A stretch of 33,260 bases of DNA from Paenibacillus tyrphae (lineage in GTDB: Bacteria > Bacillota > Bacilli > Paenibacillales > NBRC-103111): assembly GCF_024158745.1 (NCBI RefSeq), contig NZ_JAMZAW010000043.1, positions 1-33,260 on the forward strand, written 5' to 3'. Below are positions 7,970-15,865 of this stretch, piece after piece (position 1 is the stretch's first letter; the number at the start of each line of letters is the position of its first letter). Made by a program: the position numbers and the translations under genes. A model generated the notes under the pieces. The model made no database searches. It was not told the DNA's origin and saw only the letters and a list, made by a program, of their open reading frames with translations.

Positions 7970-9492
7970 ACCGGACACTGCGATGGGGATGCTTGCTTGC
8001 TGCGCTTCTCTTGCCTGCGGGGTGCGGAGGGTCCTCCGCTTCCGATGCGGGCCGGACGGCCCCGGCCGCCACGCCTTCTCCGGTGACGCTCCGCATCATG
8101 CTCCCGGGCGATCGGGCCGCCGATTACGACCTTGTGCTGAAGGAAGCGCAGCGGCGTCTGGTGGGAACGCTCAACGTGAGCCTCGACATCAAGTTCGTGC
8201 CATGGAACGACTTTGGCCGGGTATCCCAGGTGGCGCTGGCTTCGGGCGAGGAGATCGATCTCGTCTTCGACGCGCCGTGGTTGCATTTGAGCGAGATGAT
8301 CTCCAGCGGGTACTACGAGCCGCTCGACGTGCTGCTGGAGAAGTACGGCGAGACGATCCTTGCCAAGCGGCCCCGGCCGATGTGGGAGGCCAACCGGTAC
8401 GGCGGCAAAATTATGGCGATCCCGCTCGGCGTCTCCTATGCGATGGGCCACTCGTATTTCGTCCGCAAGGACCTTCGCGAGAAGCTTGGCGTGCCGCCGA
8501 TCCAAAGCTACGAAGAGCTGATCCGGTTCGCCTACCTTCTGAAGCAGAAGGAGCCGGGCATCGTGCCGCTGATCGCAGCGGGGAACACGTCGCAGCAGCT
8601 CTACAGTCAGGCGGCGTTCCGGTATTACGACGATGCGCAGGAACAGATCCGGCCGACGCAGGCGCTGGGCAGCAGCCTGATGCTGTATTACCAGCGCAAT
8701 GACGGCAAGGTGCACAATCTGTTTCACGAAAAGGATTCGCCGGTCCGCGACTGGATTCGCGAAGCGCGCCGGTTGTATGTGGATGGCGTCATGCATCAGA
8801 ACGTGCTCGGCATCAAAGATTTTCAAGACCCGGGCTTCTCGGGCGAGGTAGCGGTCTTCCCGGCAGGCTCGTTCTCGGTTGACGAGGGGAATCAGGAAAA
8901 GCTGAAGCGGCATGCAGCGGGCGGAGAGCTGGAGAGCGTGATCTTTTATCAGGACATTCCGAAGGCGAATTTGTCGAATTTCGCCCAATGGAATTTTATC
9001 GCGGTTCCGGTGACCAGCAAGCACAAAGAGGAAGCGATCCAGTTCCTCAATTGGGCCAACGAGAAGGACAACTACGACCTGCTGGCGTACGGACTTCCGG
9101 GCGTCCATTGGGAGCCCGTAGGGACGGACCGATATCGGACGCTGAAAAGCGGCTATCAGCAGTTCCCGTACGTCTGGTTGTGGAACCCGGACGACGACCG
9201 CATTCCGGTGACCGATGACCGTACGGAGGCGTTGGACTGGTTTATTCGGCGGGCGGAGCATTTTACGCCGGATGTACTGACGGGGTTCCAGTTCGACGGA
9301 ACTCCGGTACAGAACGAGCTGAACGCGTACGCAAGAATCGAGGCGGAGTACTACACGCCGATGTTTAACGGAGTGCTCGACCCGGAGGAAGCGTGGCCGC
9401 GTTTTGAAGCCGAAGCCGGTGCGCTGTTGGAAGCGATCGGGTCGGAGCTGCAGCGCCAGATCGACGCTTTCCTGCGGAACAAGCGGCACTGA
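7966..9492 (+). CDS. Extracellular solute-binding lipoprotein (first)
   Basis: A 508-residue lipoprotein: a short signal peptide ends in the lipobox LPAGC (lipidated Cys20), then a Gly/Ser linker and a two-domain substrate-binding fold. It resembles the LplA/YtcQ-like binding proteins often paired with YesN-type regulators (repeat of DLVFDAPW, YGGKIMAIPLGVSYA, WNFIAVPVTSKHKEEAIQFLNWAN). It overlaps the regulator gene by 4 bp, so it may serve as the sensing partner of the regulator rather than the transporter's own binding protein, since a second binding-protein gene sits directly before the permeases. The substrate is probably an oligosaccharide or amino sugar; this is inference from the neighbouring genes. 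Confidence 0.8.
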   Translation: MNRTLRWGCLLAALLLPAGCGGSSASDAGRTAPAATPSPVTLRIMLPGDRAADYDLVLKEAQRRLVGTLNVSLDIKFVPWNDFGRVSQVALASGEEIDLVFDAPWLHLSEMISSGYYEPLDVLLEKYGETILAKRPRPMWEANRYGGKIMAIPLGVSYAMGHSYFVRKDLREKLGVPPIQSYEELIRFAYLLKQKEPGIVPLIAAGNTSQQLYSQAAFRYYDDAQEQIRPTQALGSSLMLYYQRNDGKVHNLFHEKDSPVRDWIREARRLYVDGVMHQNVLGIKDFQDPGFSGEVAVFPAGSFSVDEGNQEKLKRHAAGGELESVIFYQDIPKANLSNFAQWNFIAVPVTSKHKEEAIQFLNWANEKDNYDLLAYGLPGVHWEPVGTDRYRTLKSGYQQFPYVWLWNPDDDRIPVTDDRTEALDWFIRRAEHFTPDVLTGFQFDGTPVQNELNAYARIEAEYYTPMFNGVLDPEEAWPRFEAEAGALLEAIGSELQRQIDAFLRNKRH

Positions 9493-9559
9493 CCAAGCCG
9501 ATGCGGGTTGCCTAAGCCGTCTGGCGGGGCACGGAGCGTCTGTGTTGCGGCGGAAACTA

Positions 9560-9574
9560 CTTCGCGACGCGAAG
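9560..9574 (+). promoter_or_regulatory. Leader hairpin 1 (7-bp perfect stem)
   Basis: CTTCGCG (9560-9566) and CGCGAAG (9568-9574) are perfectly complementary around one A. It is the first of three inverted repeats in the 416-bp gap between the two binding-protein genes. Confidence 0.4.
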
Positions 9575-9576
9575 CA

Positions 9577-9611
9577 CCCTCTCTATGTTCGATACTTCAA
9601 CATAGAGGGGG
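9577..9611 (+). promoter_or_regulatory. Leader hairpin 2 (13-bp stem, 9-base loop)
   Basis: Arms 9577-9589 and 9599-9611 pair over 13 bp with one wobble, three bases after hairpin 1. No T-run follows, so it is not a classical terminator. It may slow mRNA decay or processing and raise expression of the binding-protein and permease genes downstream relative to the regulator. Confidence 0.5.
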
Positions 9612-9644
9612 GAGCCGCGGCCGTCCGGCACCCTGTGCGGCAAA

Positions 9645-9666
9645 TCCGTGCATACGTGCAGACGGA
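9645..9666 (+). promoter_or_regulatory. Leader hairpin 3
   Basis: TCCGTGCA (9645-9652) faces TGCA (9657-9660) and ACGGA (9662-9666), forming a bulged inverted repeat. An AGGAGGTGG-like site at 9728-9735 follows without a credible start codon at the right distance. The remaining bases to 9908 hold no feature I can support. Confidence 0.3.
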
Positions 9667-9908
9667 GGAGTATTGTCCCGAAGTATGTCCTTTTGTGGAG
9701 GATTATTCCGTTTTTACATTAATTATAGGAGGTGGTTTTCATTTAGTCTTGTCCGATGAGCGGAAGGAGACAGGGCAGGAGACTTTGCCCAAGGAAGGAT
9801 TAAGTGACGATTCGCACCCGCCTGAAGCGGAAAGCCCGGATGTTCCGGCTCACCGTGAGGGGAGAGAGGCGGCAACATCGTAAACACACTATCGAAAGGG
9901 TGGCTGAC

Positions 9909-11255
9909 ATGAAACGGAATACAACGTATAAAACGATGACGGCACTGCTGGCGACCATGCTGGTGGCGGCAGGACTTAGCGGATGTGCCGGGGGCAAGGA
10001 CGCGGGCGGTACGGGGTCCGGAGCTGCTTCCGGCGACGGGAAGACGGAAGGGAAAGTGACGGTTCAACTCTGGAACCATTACACCGGCGATAAAGCGGCT
10101 GTACTCGATCAGATGGTGTCGGCTTTCAACGCCAGCCAGAACGAAATTACGATCAAAGCGCTGAGCAATCAGGACCCGCAAAAGCAGCTCACCGCGATCT
10201 CCGGCGGCAGCGCGCCCGATCTGATGTTCACGTTCTGGAACAACATCGGCCCGTGGTCCGAAGCGGGCGCGGTGCTGAATCTTGACGATTTCGTCAAGCA
10301 GGCGAACTTCGATACGAAGAAAATCATTCCCGCTGCCTTGGAGCGCATGAAGGTGGACGGCAAGGTATACGGCTTCCCGATCTCGATGAGCATGGCAAGC
10401 CGGCTGTACTACAACAAGAAGATGTTTCAGGACGCGGGAATTTCCAAGCCGCCGGAAACGCTCGAAGAGATGTTTGAGGTCTCGAAAAAACTGACCAAGA
10501 AGGACAGCAAAAACGGCTACGAGCAGGTCGGCTTCATCCCCGACTATCCGTGGATCGACAATGTCTTCTGGCCGATCATCTTCGGCGGCTCCTGGGATGA
10601 CGGCAAGGGCAAGCTGACGGCCGCCCAGAAGGCGAACGTTGATGCGATCGCTTACCAGACATCATATTACAAAGAGTTCGGCAGCGAGGGCATCTCCAAG
10701 TTCAAATCCGGCATGGGCAAGGCTGACACGCCGCAAGACCCGCTCGTCACCGGCAAGCTCGGCATGATGATCGGTTGGGAGAACATGTACAACGACAAGC
10801 GCGGCGAAGGCGGAGCGATCGGCGTTGCGCCGTTCCCTTATCCAAAAGACCGGCCCGAGCTGAAGAACGCGGGCATGGTCAGCCCGATTGCGATGTTCAT
10901 CCCGGCGAAAGCGAAGAACAAGGAAGCGGCCTGGAAAGTGATGCAGTATTTCTTGTCGGAGGATGTGCAGATCGAGTACGCGACCAAAGCGAAGACGATT
11001 CCGGTGCTCCTGAGCGCGCTGGACAATCCGAAGCTGACCAAGAACGAAGCGACGAAGTCGCTGACGGAATTTTTCGAGAGCGCGAAGAGCTCGAACCTGA
11101 ACGGCTTTCCGAACAGCGTCTATATCAACGAATATTTGCAGGCGCTGAACGAAGAAACGGAAAAAGCGCTCAAGAGCCAGATCACGCCGCAGCAAGCGAT
11201 GGACAACGTCGTGGCCAAAATTCAACCGAAAGCGGATAAAGCGAACAAGAAATAA
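9909..11255 (+). CDS. ABC transporter sugar-binding lipoprotein (second)
   Basis: A 448-residue family 1 extracellular solute-binding protein. The signal peptide ends in the lipobox LSGC with lipidated Cys26; the mature part contains the usual VTVQLWNHYTGDKAAVLDQM opening, DLMFTFWNN, and VYGFPISMSMASRLYYNKKM. I chose the ATG at 9909 because GAAAGGG lies 8 bases upstream and the signal peptide starts there; an in-frame GTG at 9804 would add 35 charged residues and hide the signal peptide. It delivers the sugar to the two permeases that follow. An intercistronic hairpin separates it from them, as is common where more binding protein than permease is needed. Confidence 0.88.
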   Translation: MKRNTTYKTMTALLATMLVAAGLSGCAGGKDAGGTGSGAASGDGKTEGKVTVQLWNHYTGDKAAVLDQMVSAFNASQNEITIKALSNQDPQKQLTAISGGSAPDLMFTFWNNIGPWSEAGAVLNLDDFVKQANFDTKKIIPAALERMKVDGKVYGFPISMSMASRLYYNKKMFQDAGISKPPETLEEMFEVSKKLTKKDSKNGYEQVGFIPDYPWIDNVFWPIIFGGSWDDGKGKLTAAQKANVDAIAYQTSYYKEFGSEGISKFKSGMGKADTPQDPLVTGKLGMMIGWENMYNDKRGEGGAIGVAPFPYPKDRPELKNAGMVSPIAMFIPAKAKNKEAAWKVMQYFLSEDVQIEYATKAKTIPVLLSALDNPKLTKNEATKSLTEFFESAKSSNLNGFPNSVYINEYLQALNEETEKALKSQITPQQAMDNVVAKIQPKADKANKK

Positions 11256-11261
11256 GAACAC

Positions 11262-11303
11262 CGGGGCGCGCGCATGCTGTTATCGCGCTGCTCGCGCGCC
11301 CCG
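11262..11303 (+). promoter_or_regulatory. Intercistronic stem-loop after the binding-protein gene
   Basis: CGGGGCGCGCG (11262-11272) pairs perfectly with CGCGCGCCCCG (11293-11303) around a 20-base loop. No T-run follows and the permease gene starts 27 bases later, so it more likely stabilises the upstream mRNA or partly terminates transcription, lowering permease output relative to binding protein. Confidence 0.6.
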
Positions 11304-11329
11304 AACATCAAAGAGGAGGAGGACCGGAG

Positions 11330-12256
11330 ATGGATACAGTCAATCGAATCGGAATCAAGCGAAGAGAGCGCCAGCGTCTCCTCGTCGGGTTGTGCTTTAT
11401 CAGTCCGTGGCTGATCGGATTTTTGCTGTTTCAACTGCTGCCGATCATATCTTCGTTCTATTACAGCCTGACGGAGTACAACCTGTTCGAAGCCCCACAG
11501 TGGGCGGGCGCCGCGAATTACGCGGAGCTGGTCGTGGACGGCAAAGTATGGCAATCGCTGTACAATACGCTTTTTATGGCGGTGTTCGGGCTGTTCCCGC
11601 ATCTGGCGTTCGCGCTCGGCATTGCCATGCTGCTCAACAAAGACGTTAAAGGAAAATCGCTCTACCGTACGATTTATTTTCTGCCTACGCTCGTGCCGAC
11701 GGTTGCCGCGACGCTGCTGTGGATGTGGCTGCTGAACGCGCAGTACGGGCTGATCAACGAGCTGCTGGGCATGCTGGGACTGCCGCAGCCCGTCTGGCTG
11801 CTGGAGCCGCAATGGACGAAGCCCGCGCTGATTCTGATGGGCTTCTGGGGAACGGGGACGGCGAGCATCATGTATTTGGCCGCCCTGCAGGATGTGCCGC
11901 GCATGTATTACGAAGCGGCGGAGATCGACGGAGCCAACGCCTGGCAAAAGTTCCGCCACATCACGCTGCCGGCGATCTCGCCGATGACGCTGTTTCAGGT
12001 CATCATGGGCGTCATCGGGGCGCTGCAAATGTTCACGCAAGGCTACGTGTTCGCGGACGGCAACGGGCAGGCGATCGGCGGACCGGAAAATTCGCTTTTG
12101 TTCTACGCGGTTTACTTGTACCAGACGGCGTTCTCGTTCCTGCGGATGGGCTACGCGTCGGCGATGGCCTGGGTGCTGTTCGTTATCGTCTTCCTGCTGA
12201 CCTTTCTGGTCTTCAAAACATCGGCCCGCTGGGTGTATTACGGAGGTGAGCGCTAA
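11330..12256 (+). CDS. Sugar ABC transporter permease, MalF/UgpA-like
   Basis: A 308-residue inner-membrane permease with six predicted membrane helices and the cytoplasmic EAA loop (YEAAEIDGANAWQKF then ITLPAISP, about residues 193-217) that docks onto the ATPase. Related families import mono- or oligosaccharides and glycerol phosphate. The start follows AGAGGAGGAGG. Its stop shares one base with the next start (TAATG at 12254-12258), so the two permeases are coupled and form a heterodimer. No ATP-binding subunit is encoded nearby; in Bacillales a shared MsmX-like ATPase commonly serves such systems. Confidence 0.9.
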   Translation: MDTVNRIGIKRRERQRLLVGLCFISPWLIGFLLFQLLPIISSFYYSLTEYNLFEAPQWAGAANYAELVVDGKVWQSLYNTLFMAVFGLFPHLAFALGIAMLLNKDVKGKSLYRTIYFLPTLVPTVAATLLWMWLLNAQYGLINELLGMLGLPQPVWLLEPQWTKPALILMGFWGTGTASIMYLAALQDVPRMYYEAAEIDGANAWQKFRHITLPAISPMTLFQVIMGVIGALQMFTQGYVFADGNGQAIGGPENSLLFYAVYLYQTAFSFLRMGYASAMAWVLFVIVFLLTFLVFKTSARWVYYGGER

Positions 12257-13143
12257 TGTCCAAGGCAACTGCCGCAACGTCTTCCTTATCCGTTAGCCGG
12301 AATAAGCGAAAGCGAGCTCTCGGGGCGCGCCCAAGCTGGGTGACGCATCTGCCGCTCGTGATCGTCGGCCTGCTGTTTTTGCTGCCGTTCGTCTGGCTGG
12401 TCATCACGTCGCTCAAAACCGACGAAGAAATCTTCGTCGTGCCGGTCCGGTGGTGGCCCGAGACGGTACAGTGGAGCAACTACGTCAATGCGATGAAGGC
12501 GATTCCGTTCTTCCAATACACGATGAATACGGTGTTGATTTCCGCCCTTTGCGTGCTCGGCGTTGTCGTGATCGCGCCGCTTGTCGCTTACGGGTTCGCA
12601 AGGATTCATTTTAAGGGCAGGAATGCGCTGTTCCTCGTCATGATGAGCACGCTGATGCTTCCTTTTCAAGTGACGATGATTCCGCTTTATGTGCTGTTCA
12701 ACAAGCTGGATCTGATTAATTCGTACTGGCCGATCGTGCTTTCCTCGTGGTTCGGCACCGGCATGGCGTACTACATTTTCATGGTGCGGCAGTTTTTTAT
12801 GGGCATCCCGCATGAGCTGACGGAGTCGGCGAAGATCGACGGCGCTTCGGAGTTCCGCATTTATGCGCAAATCATCCTTCCATTGGCGAAGCCGGCGATC
12901 TTGACCGTGGGGCTGTTCACGTTTCTGGCGGCGTGGGGCGATTTTCAGGGCCCGCTCATTTATTTGAACGATCCGGAGAAGTGGACGCTATCCATCGGGC
13001 TGAAGCAGTTCATCCGCGAGAATCAAGTGGCTTGGGGGCAGTTGATGGCCGCTTCGACCTTGTTCACCGTTCCGATCGTCATTCTGTACTTTTTCGTGCA
13101 GAAAAAGTTTATCGAGGGCATCTCCATCACGGGGATGAAATAA
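12256..13143 (+). CDS. Sugar ABC transporter permease, MalG/UgpE-like
   Basis: A 295-residue permease of the MalG/carbohydrate CUT1 type with six predicted membrane helices, a positively charged N-terminal tail, and the EAA loop ESAKIDGASEFRIYAQIILP starting at about residue 191. It pairs with the upstream permease. The ribosome binding site GGAGGTGAG lies within the end of the upstream gene. A 30-base gap leads to the catabolic genes of the same transcription unit. Confidence 0.9.
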   Translation: MSKATAATSSLSVSRNKRKRALGARPSWVTHLPLVIVGLLFLLPFVWLVITSLKTDEEIFVVPVRWWPETVQWSNYVNAMKAIPFFQYTMNTVLISALCVLGVVVIAPLVAYGFARIHFKGRNALFLVMMSTLMLPFQVTMIPLYVLFNKLDLINSYWPIVLSSWFGTGMAYYIFMVRQFFMGIPHELTESAKIDGASEFRIYAQIILPLAKPAILTVGLFTFLAAWGDFQGPLIYLNDPEKWTLSIGLKQFIRENQVAWGQLMAASTLFTVPIVILYFFVQKKFIEGISITGMK

Positions 13144-13173
13144 CCAAAAGCAGCATCCGGGGAGGAAATGACA

Positions 13174-14037
13174 ATGAAGCTGGGCATCAGCTCCTACAGC
13201 TTGTATCAGGCGGTGCAGCGCGAAGGCTGGACCATCCTGGACATTATCGAATGGATTGCGGAGAACGGAGGCGAGCATGCGGAAATCGTGCCGCTGGAGT
13301 ACGACCTGCTGGAGCAGCCGGAGCTGGCGGACCGGATCCGGGAAAAAGCGGCGCAGTGCAGAATCGAGCTGTCCAATTACGCGATCGGCGCGAACTTTGT
13401 GACGGAGTCGGACGAGGCGTACTTGGTGGAAATCGAACGGGTCAAAAAGCACGTCGAGCTGGCGCATCGCATGGGCATCCGGCTCATGCGGCACGATGCG
13501 GCGTCCCGGCCGCTGCCGGAAACGACGATCTCCCGGTTCGAAGCGGATCTGGAGCGGGTGGCGGAGGCTTGCCGTCAGGTAGCCGACCATGCCGCTTCGT
13601 ACGGCATCGTCACCAGCGTGGAAAATCACGGGTACTACATCCAGCACAGCGACCGGGTGCAGCGGTTGGTGGAACGGGTCGGCCGGGACAATTTCCGGAC
13701 GACGCTGGATGTGGGCAATTTCCTGTGCGTCGACGAGCTGTCCGTTCCGGCCGTGAACAAAAATATTTCCATCGCCTCGATGGTGCACGTGAAAGATTTT
13801 TACGTCCGGCCTTCGTACCGGAATCCCGGTGAGGGATGGTTCCGGTCGGCGGGCGGCAGCTATTTGCGCGGGGCGATTGTCGGTCAAGGCGACATCGATA
13901 TGCCGGAGGTGCTGCGCATCATCAAGGCGTCGGGCTACGACGGGTACGTGTCCATCGAGTTCGAAGGCATGGAAGATTGTAAGCAGGGAGCCAGGATCGG
14001 CATGGATTACGTCCGCGCCATGTGGAAGGAACTGTAA
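13174..14037 (+). CDS. Sugar phosphate isomerase/epimerase (TIM barrel)
   Basis: A 287-residue member of the AP endonuclease 2/xylose-isomerase-like TIM-barrel family. The expected metal ligands are in place: Glu150 (TSVENHG), Asp179 (TTLDVGNF), His205 (MVHVKDF) and Glu262 (SIEFEG). Such enzymes shift keto groups or invert carbons of sugars and related polyols; the exact substrate is not readable. I prefer the ATG at 13174 over the one at 13168 because GGGGAGG (13159-13165) is 8 bases away from the former and only 2 from the latter. It is followed after 36 bases by a dehydrogenase, a pairing often seen in inositol, inosose and 3-keto-sugar pathways. Confidence 0.82.
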   Translation: MKLGISSYSLYQAVQREGWTILDIIEWIAENGGEHAEIVPLEYDLLEQPELADRIREKAAQCRIELSNYAIGANFVTESDEAYLVEIERVKKHVELAHRMGIRLMRHDAASRPLPETTISRFEADLERVAEACRQVADHAASYGIVTSVENHGYYIQHSDRVQRLVERVGRDNFRTTLDVGNFLCVDELSVPAVNKNISIASMVHVKDFYVRPSYRNPGEGWFRSAGGSYLRGAIVGQGDIDMPEVLRIIKASGYDGYVSIEFEGMEDCKQGARIGMDYVRAMWKEL

Positions 14038-14073
14038 ACCTAAGCATATATATTCGGATCGGGAGGATTCGTC

Positions 14074-15129
14074 ATGAGTAAAGTGAGAATCGGCGTTATC
14101 GGAGCGGGAAGTATCTCGGAAATGCATTTGAAGGCTTATGCCAACAACCCGGAGGTGGAGCTTGCGGCGATCTGCGATTTGAACGGGGAGCGGGCAAGAA
14201 CCAAGGCGGAGGCCTACGGGGCGGGAAAAGTATTTACGGATTACAAGCAGCTGCTTGCCGATCCGGACATCGACGCGGTGAGCGTGTGCACGTGGAACAA
14301 CAGCCACGCCGCCATCAGCATCGCCGCCTTGGAGGCGGGCAAGCACGTGCTGTGCGAGAAGCCGCTGTGCAAGACGGTGGAGGAAGCGCTTCAGGTGGAG
14401 GCGGCGGTCGGCCGGAGCGGCAAGACGCTGCAGATCGGCTATGTCCGCCGGTATGGCACCAACGTGCGCGTGCTGAAGAAGTTCATTGATGCGGGCGAAC
14501 TGGGCGAAATCTATTACGCCAAAGCGACCTGCTTGCGCCGTCTCGGCAATCCGGGCGGCTGGTTCTCCGACATCGAGCGCTCGGGCGGCGGTCCGCTCAT
14601 CGATCTCGGCGTTCATATCATCGATCTGTGCTGGTACCTGATGGGCAAGCCGAAGGTCAAATCCATCAGCGGCAATGCTTACCGGAAGCTGGGCAACCGG
14701 AGCCATATTCAACATTTGGATTACTATAAGGCAGCCGACTATAACGAGCACAATACGGTGGAGGACCTCGCGAACGCGCTGATCCGTTTCGAGAACGGCG
14801 CTTCCTTGCTCGTTGACGTCAGCTTTACGCTTCAGACTAAGAAAGACGAATTCGCCGTCAAATTGTACGGGGACAAAGGCGGGGTCGAGGTCGAGCCGGA
14901 GCTGACGATTATCACGGAGCGGCACGACACGATCTTGAACGTCACGCCGCAGATCGATCACTTGTCGTTCGATTTCGAACGCGGCTTCCAGAACGAGATC
15001 GATCATTTTATCAATTGCTGCCAAGGCCGGGAGCAGACGATCAGCCCGGTGCAGGACGGCGTGGAAATGATGAAAATGCTGTGCGGCATCTACGAATCGG
15101 CCCAGTCGGGCGAGGAAATCCGGTTTTAG
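14074..15129 (+). CDS. Gfo/Idh/MocA family oxidoreductase
   Basis: A 351-residue NAD(P)-dependent sugar dehydrogenase. The N-terminal Rossmann fold carries GAGSIS (GxGxxx, about residues 10-15) after the first strand VRIGVIG, and the family motif Glu95-Lys96-Pro97 (CEKPL) supplies the catalytic lysine. The C-terminal alpha/beta domain includes GGPLIDLGVHIIDL, with the usual aspartate and histidine. It would oxidise or reduce a hydroxyl of the imported sugar or of the product of the neighbouring isomerase. The ribosome binding site is GGGAGG, 7 bases before the ATG. Confidence 0.88.
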   Translation: MSKVRIGVIGAGSISEMHLKAYANNPEVELAAICDLNGERARTKAEAYGAGKVFTDYKQLLADPDIDAVSVCTWNNSHAAISIAALEAGKHVLCEKPLCKTVEEALQVEAAVGRSGKTLQIGYVRRYGTNVRVLKKFIDAGELGEIYYAKATCLRRLGNPGGWFSDIERSGGGPLIDLGVHIIDLCWYLMGKPKVKSISGNAYRKLGNRSHIQHLDYYKAADYNEHNTVEDLANALIRFENGASLLVDVSFTLQTKKDEFAVKLYGDKGGVEVEPELTIITERHDTILNVTPQIDHLSFDFERGFQNEIDHFINCCQGREQTISPVQDGVEMMKMLCGIYESAQSGEEIRF

Positions 15130-15155
15130 CATCCTATTTGCGGTTGGGAGATCAT

Positions 15156-15836
15156 ATGATGAGACAAAGAATTACGGAGAGAGGCCTGGTCGTCTCCTGC
15201 CAAGCGTATGAAGGGGAGCCACTGTTCGGCCCCCACCATATGGCCGAGATGGCCAAAGCGGCCGTGCTTGGCGGGGCGGTCGGCATTCGCGCGAACGGGC
15301 TCGCGGATATTTTTGCCGTGAAGCAAGCCGTTGCCGTGCCGGTGATCGGCTTGAACAAACGAAGCAGCGCAGGCAGCGACGTGTATATTACGCCGACGCT
15401 GGAGGATGCGCTCGCCGTCCATGCCGCCGGAGCGGATATTATTGCGCTGGACGGCACGGACCGGCCGCGGCCCGACGGACGGACGCTGGCGGATACGGTG
15501 AAGGAGCTGAAGCGGCGGGACATCCTGATTATGGCGGATATTTCGACCGAGGAGGAAGGGCGGTACGCCGCGCAGCTCGGCGTCGACTGGATATCGACGA
15601 CGTTGTCGGGCTATACGCCGTACAGCACGCAATCCGCCGAGCCGGACATTGCGCTAGTGGCCCGCCTCGCCGCAGCCGTGCAAGTCCCGGTTGTCGCGGA
15701 AGGAAGATACGGCAAGCCGGAGGATGTCAAGCGGGCGTTGGACGCGGGAGCGCAATTCGTTGTCATCGGCGGGGCGATTACGCGTCCGCAGCACATTACC
15801 GAGCGGTTCGTACATGCCATTCGGGAGAGCGGCTAG
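15156..15836 (+). CDS. nanE: N-acetylmannosamine-6-phosphate 2-epimerase
   Basis: The 227-residue product is a TIM-barrel NanE: VVSCQAYEGEPLFGP near the N-terminus, PVIGLNKR with Lys68, IALDGTDRPRP, and the end pattern VVAEGRYGKPEDV and VIGGAITRPQHITERF. NanE converts N-acetylmannosamine-6-phosphate to N-acetylglucosamine-6-phosphate, the last specific step of sialic acid or ManNAc use. Two start codons stand in tandem (15156 and 15159); GGGAG at 15146-15150 is 5 or 8 bases away, so either may be used. The gene follows the dehydrogenase by 26 bases. No NanA or NanK gene is adjacent, which is unusual for a sialic acid cluster. Confidence 0.9.
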   Translation: MMRQRITERGLVVSCQAYEGEPLFGPHHMAEMAKAAVLGGAVGIRANGLADIFAVKQAVAVPVIGLNKRSSAGSDVYITPTLEDALAVHAAGADIIALDGTDRPRPDGRTLADTVKELKRRDILIMADISTEEEGRYAAQLGVDWISTTLSGYTPYSTQSAEPDIALVARLAAAVQVPVVAEGRYGKPEDVKRALDAGAQFVVIGGAITRPQHITERFVHAIRESG

Positions 15837-15865
15837 AGATGAAGCGGCCGGGGGAGGGGGAAGCC

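Noticed and set aside
7879..9489. Minus-strand open frame of 536 codons
   Set aside because: It is exactly antisense to the first binding lipoprotein, with unnatural Arg/Val composition and no ribosome binding site.
9749..9883. Possible 44-residue leader peptide starting at TTG
   Set aside because: The only Shine-Dalgarno-like sequence (9728-9735) is 13 bases away and the composition is not convincing.
9804..9908. Upstream GTG start for the second binding protein
   Set aside because: It would put 35 charged residues before the signal peptide. The ATG at 9909 has a proper binding site and leaves the lipobox at the normal position.
12988..15132. Minus-strand open frame of 714 codons
   Set aside because: It lies antisense to the permease, isomerase and dehydrogenase genes, is extremely His/Arg/Leu-rich, and is a typical shadow of GC-rich codon usage.
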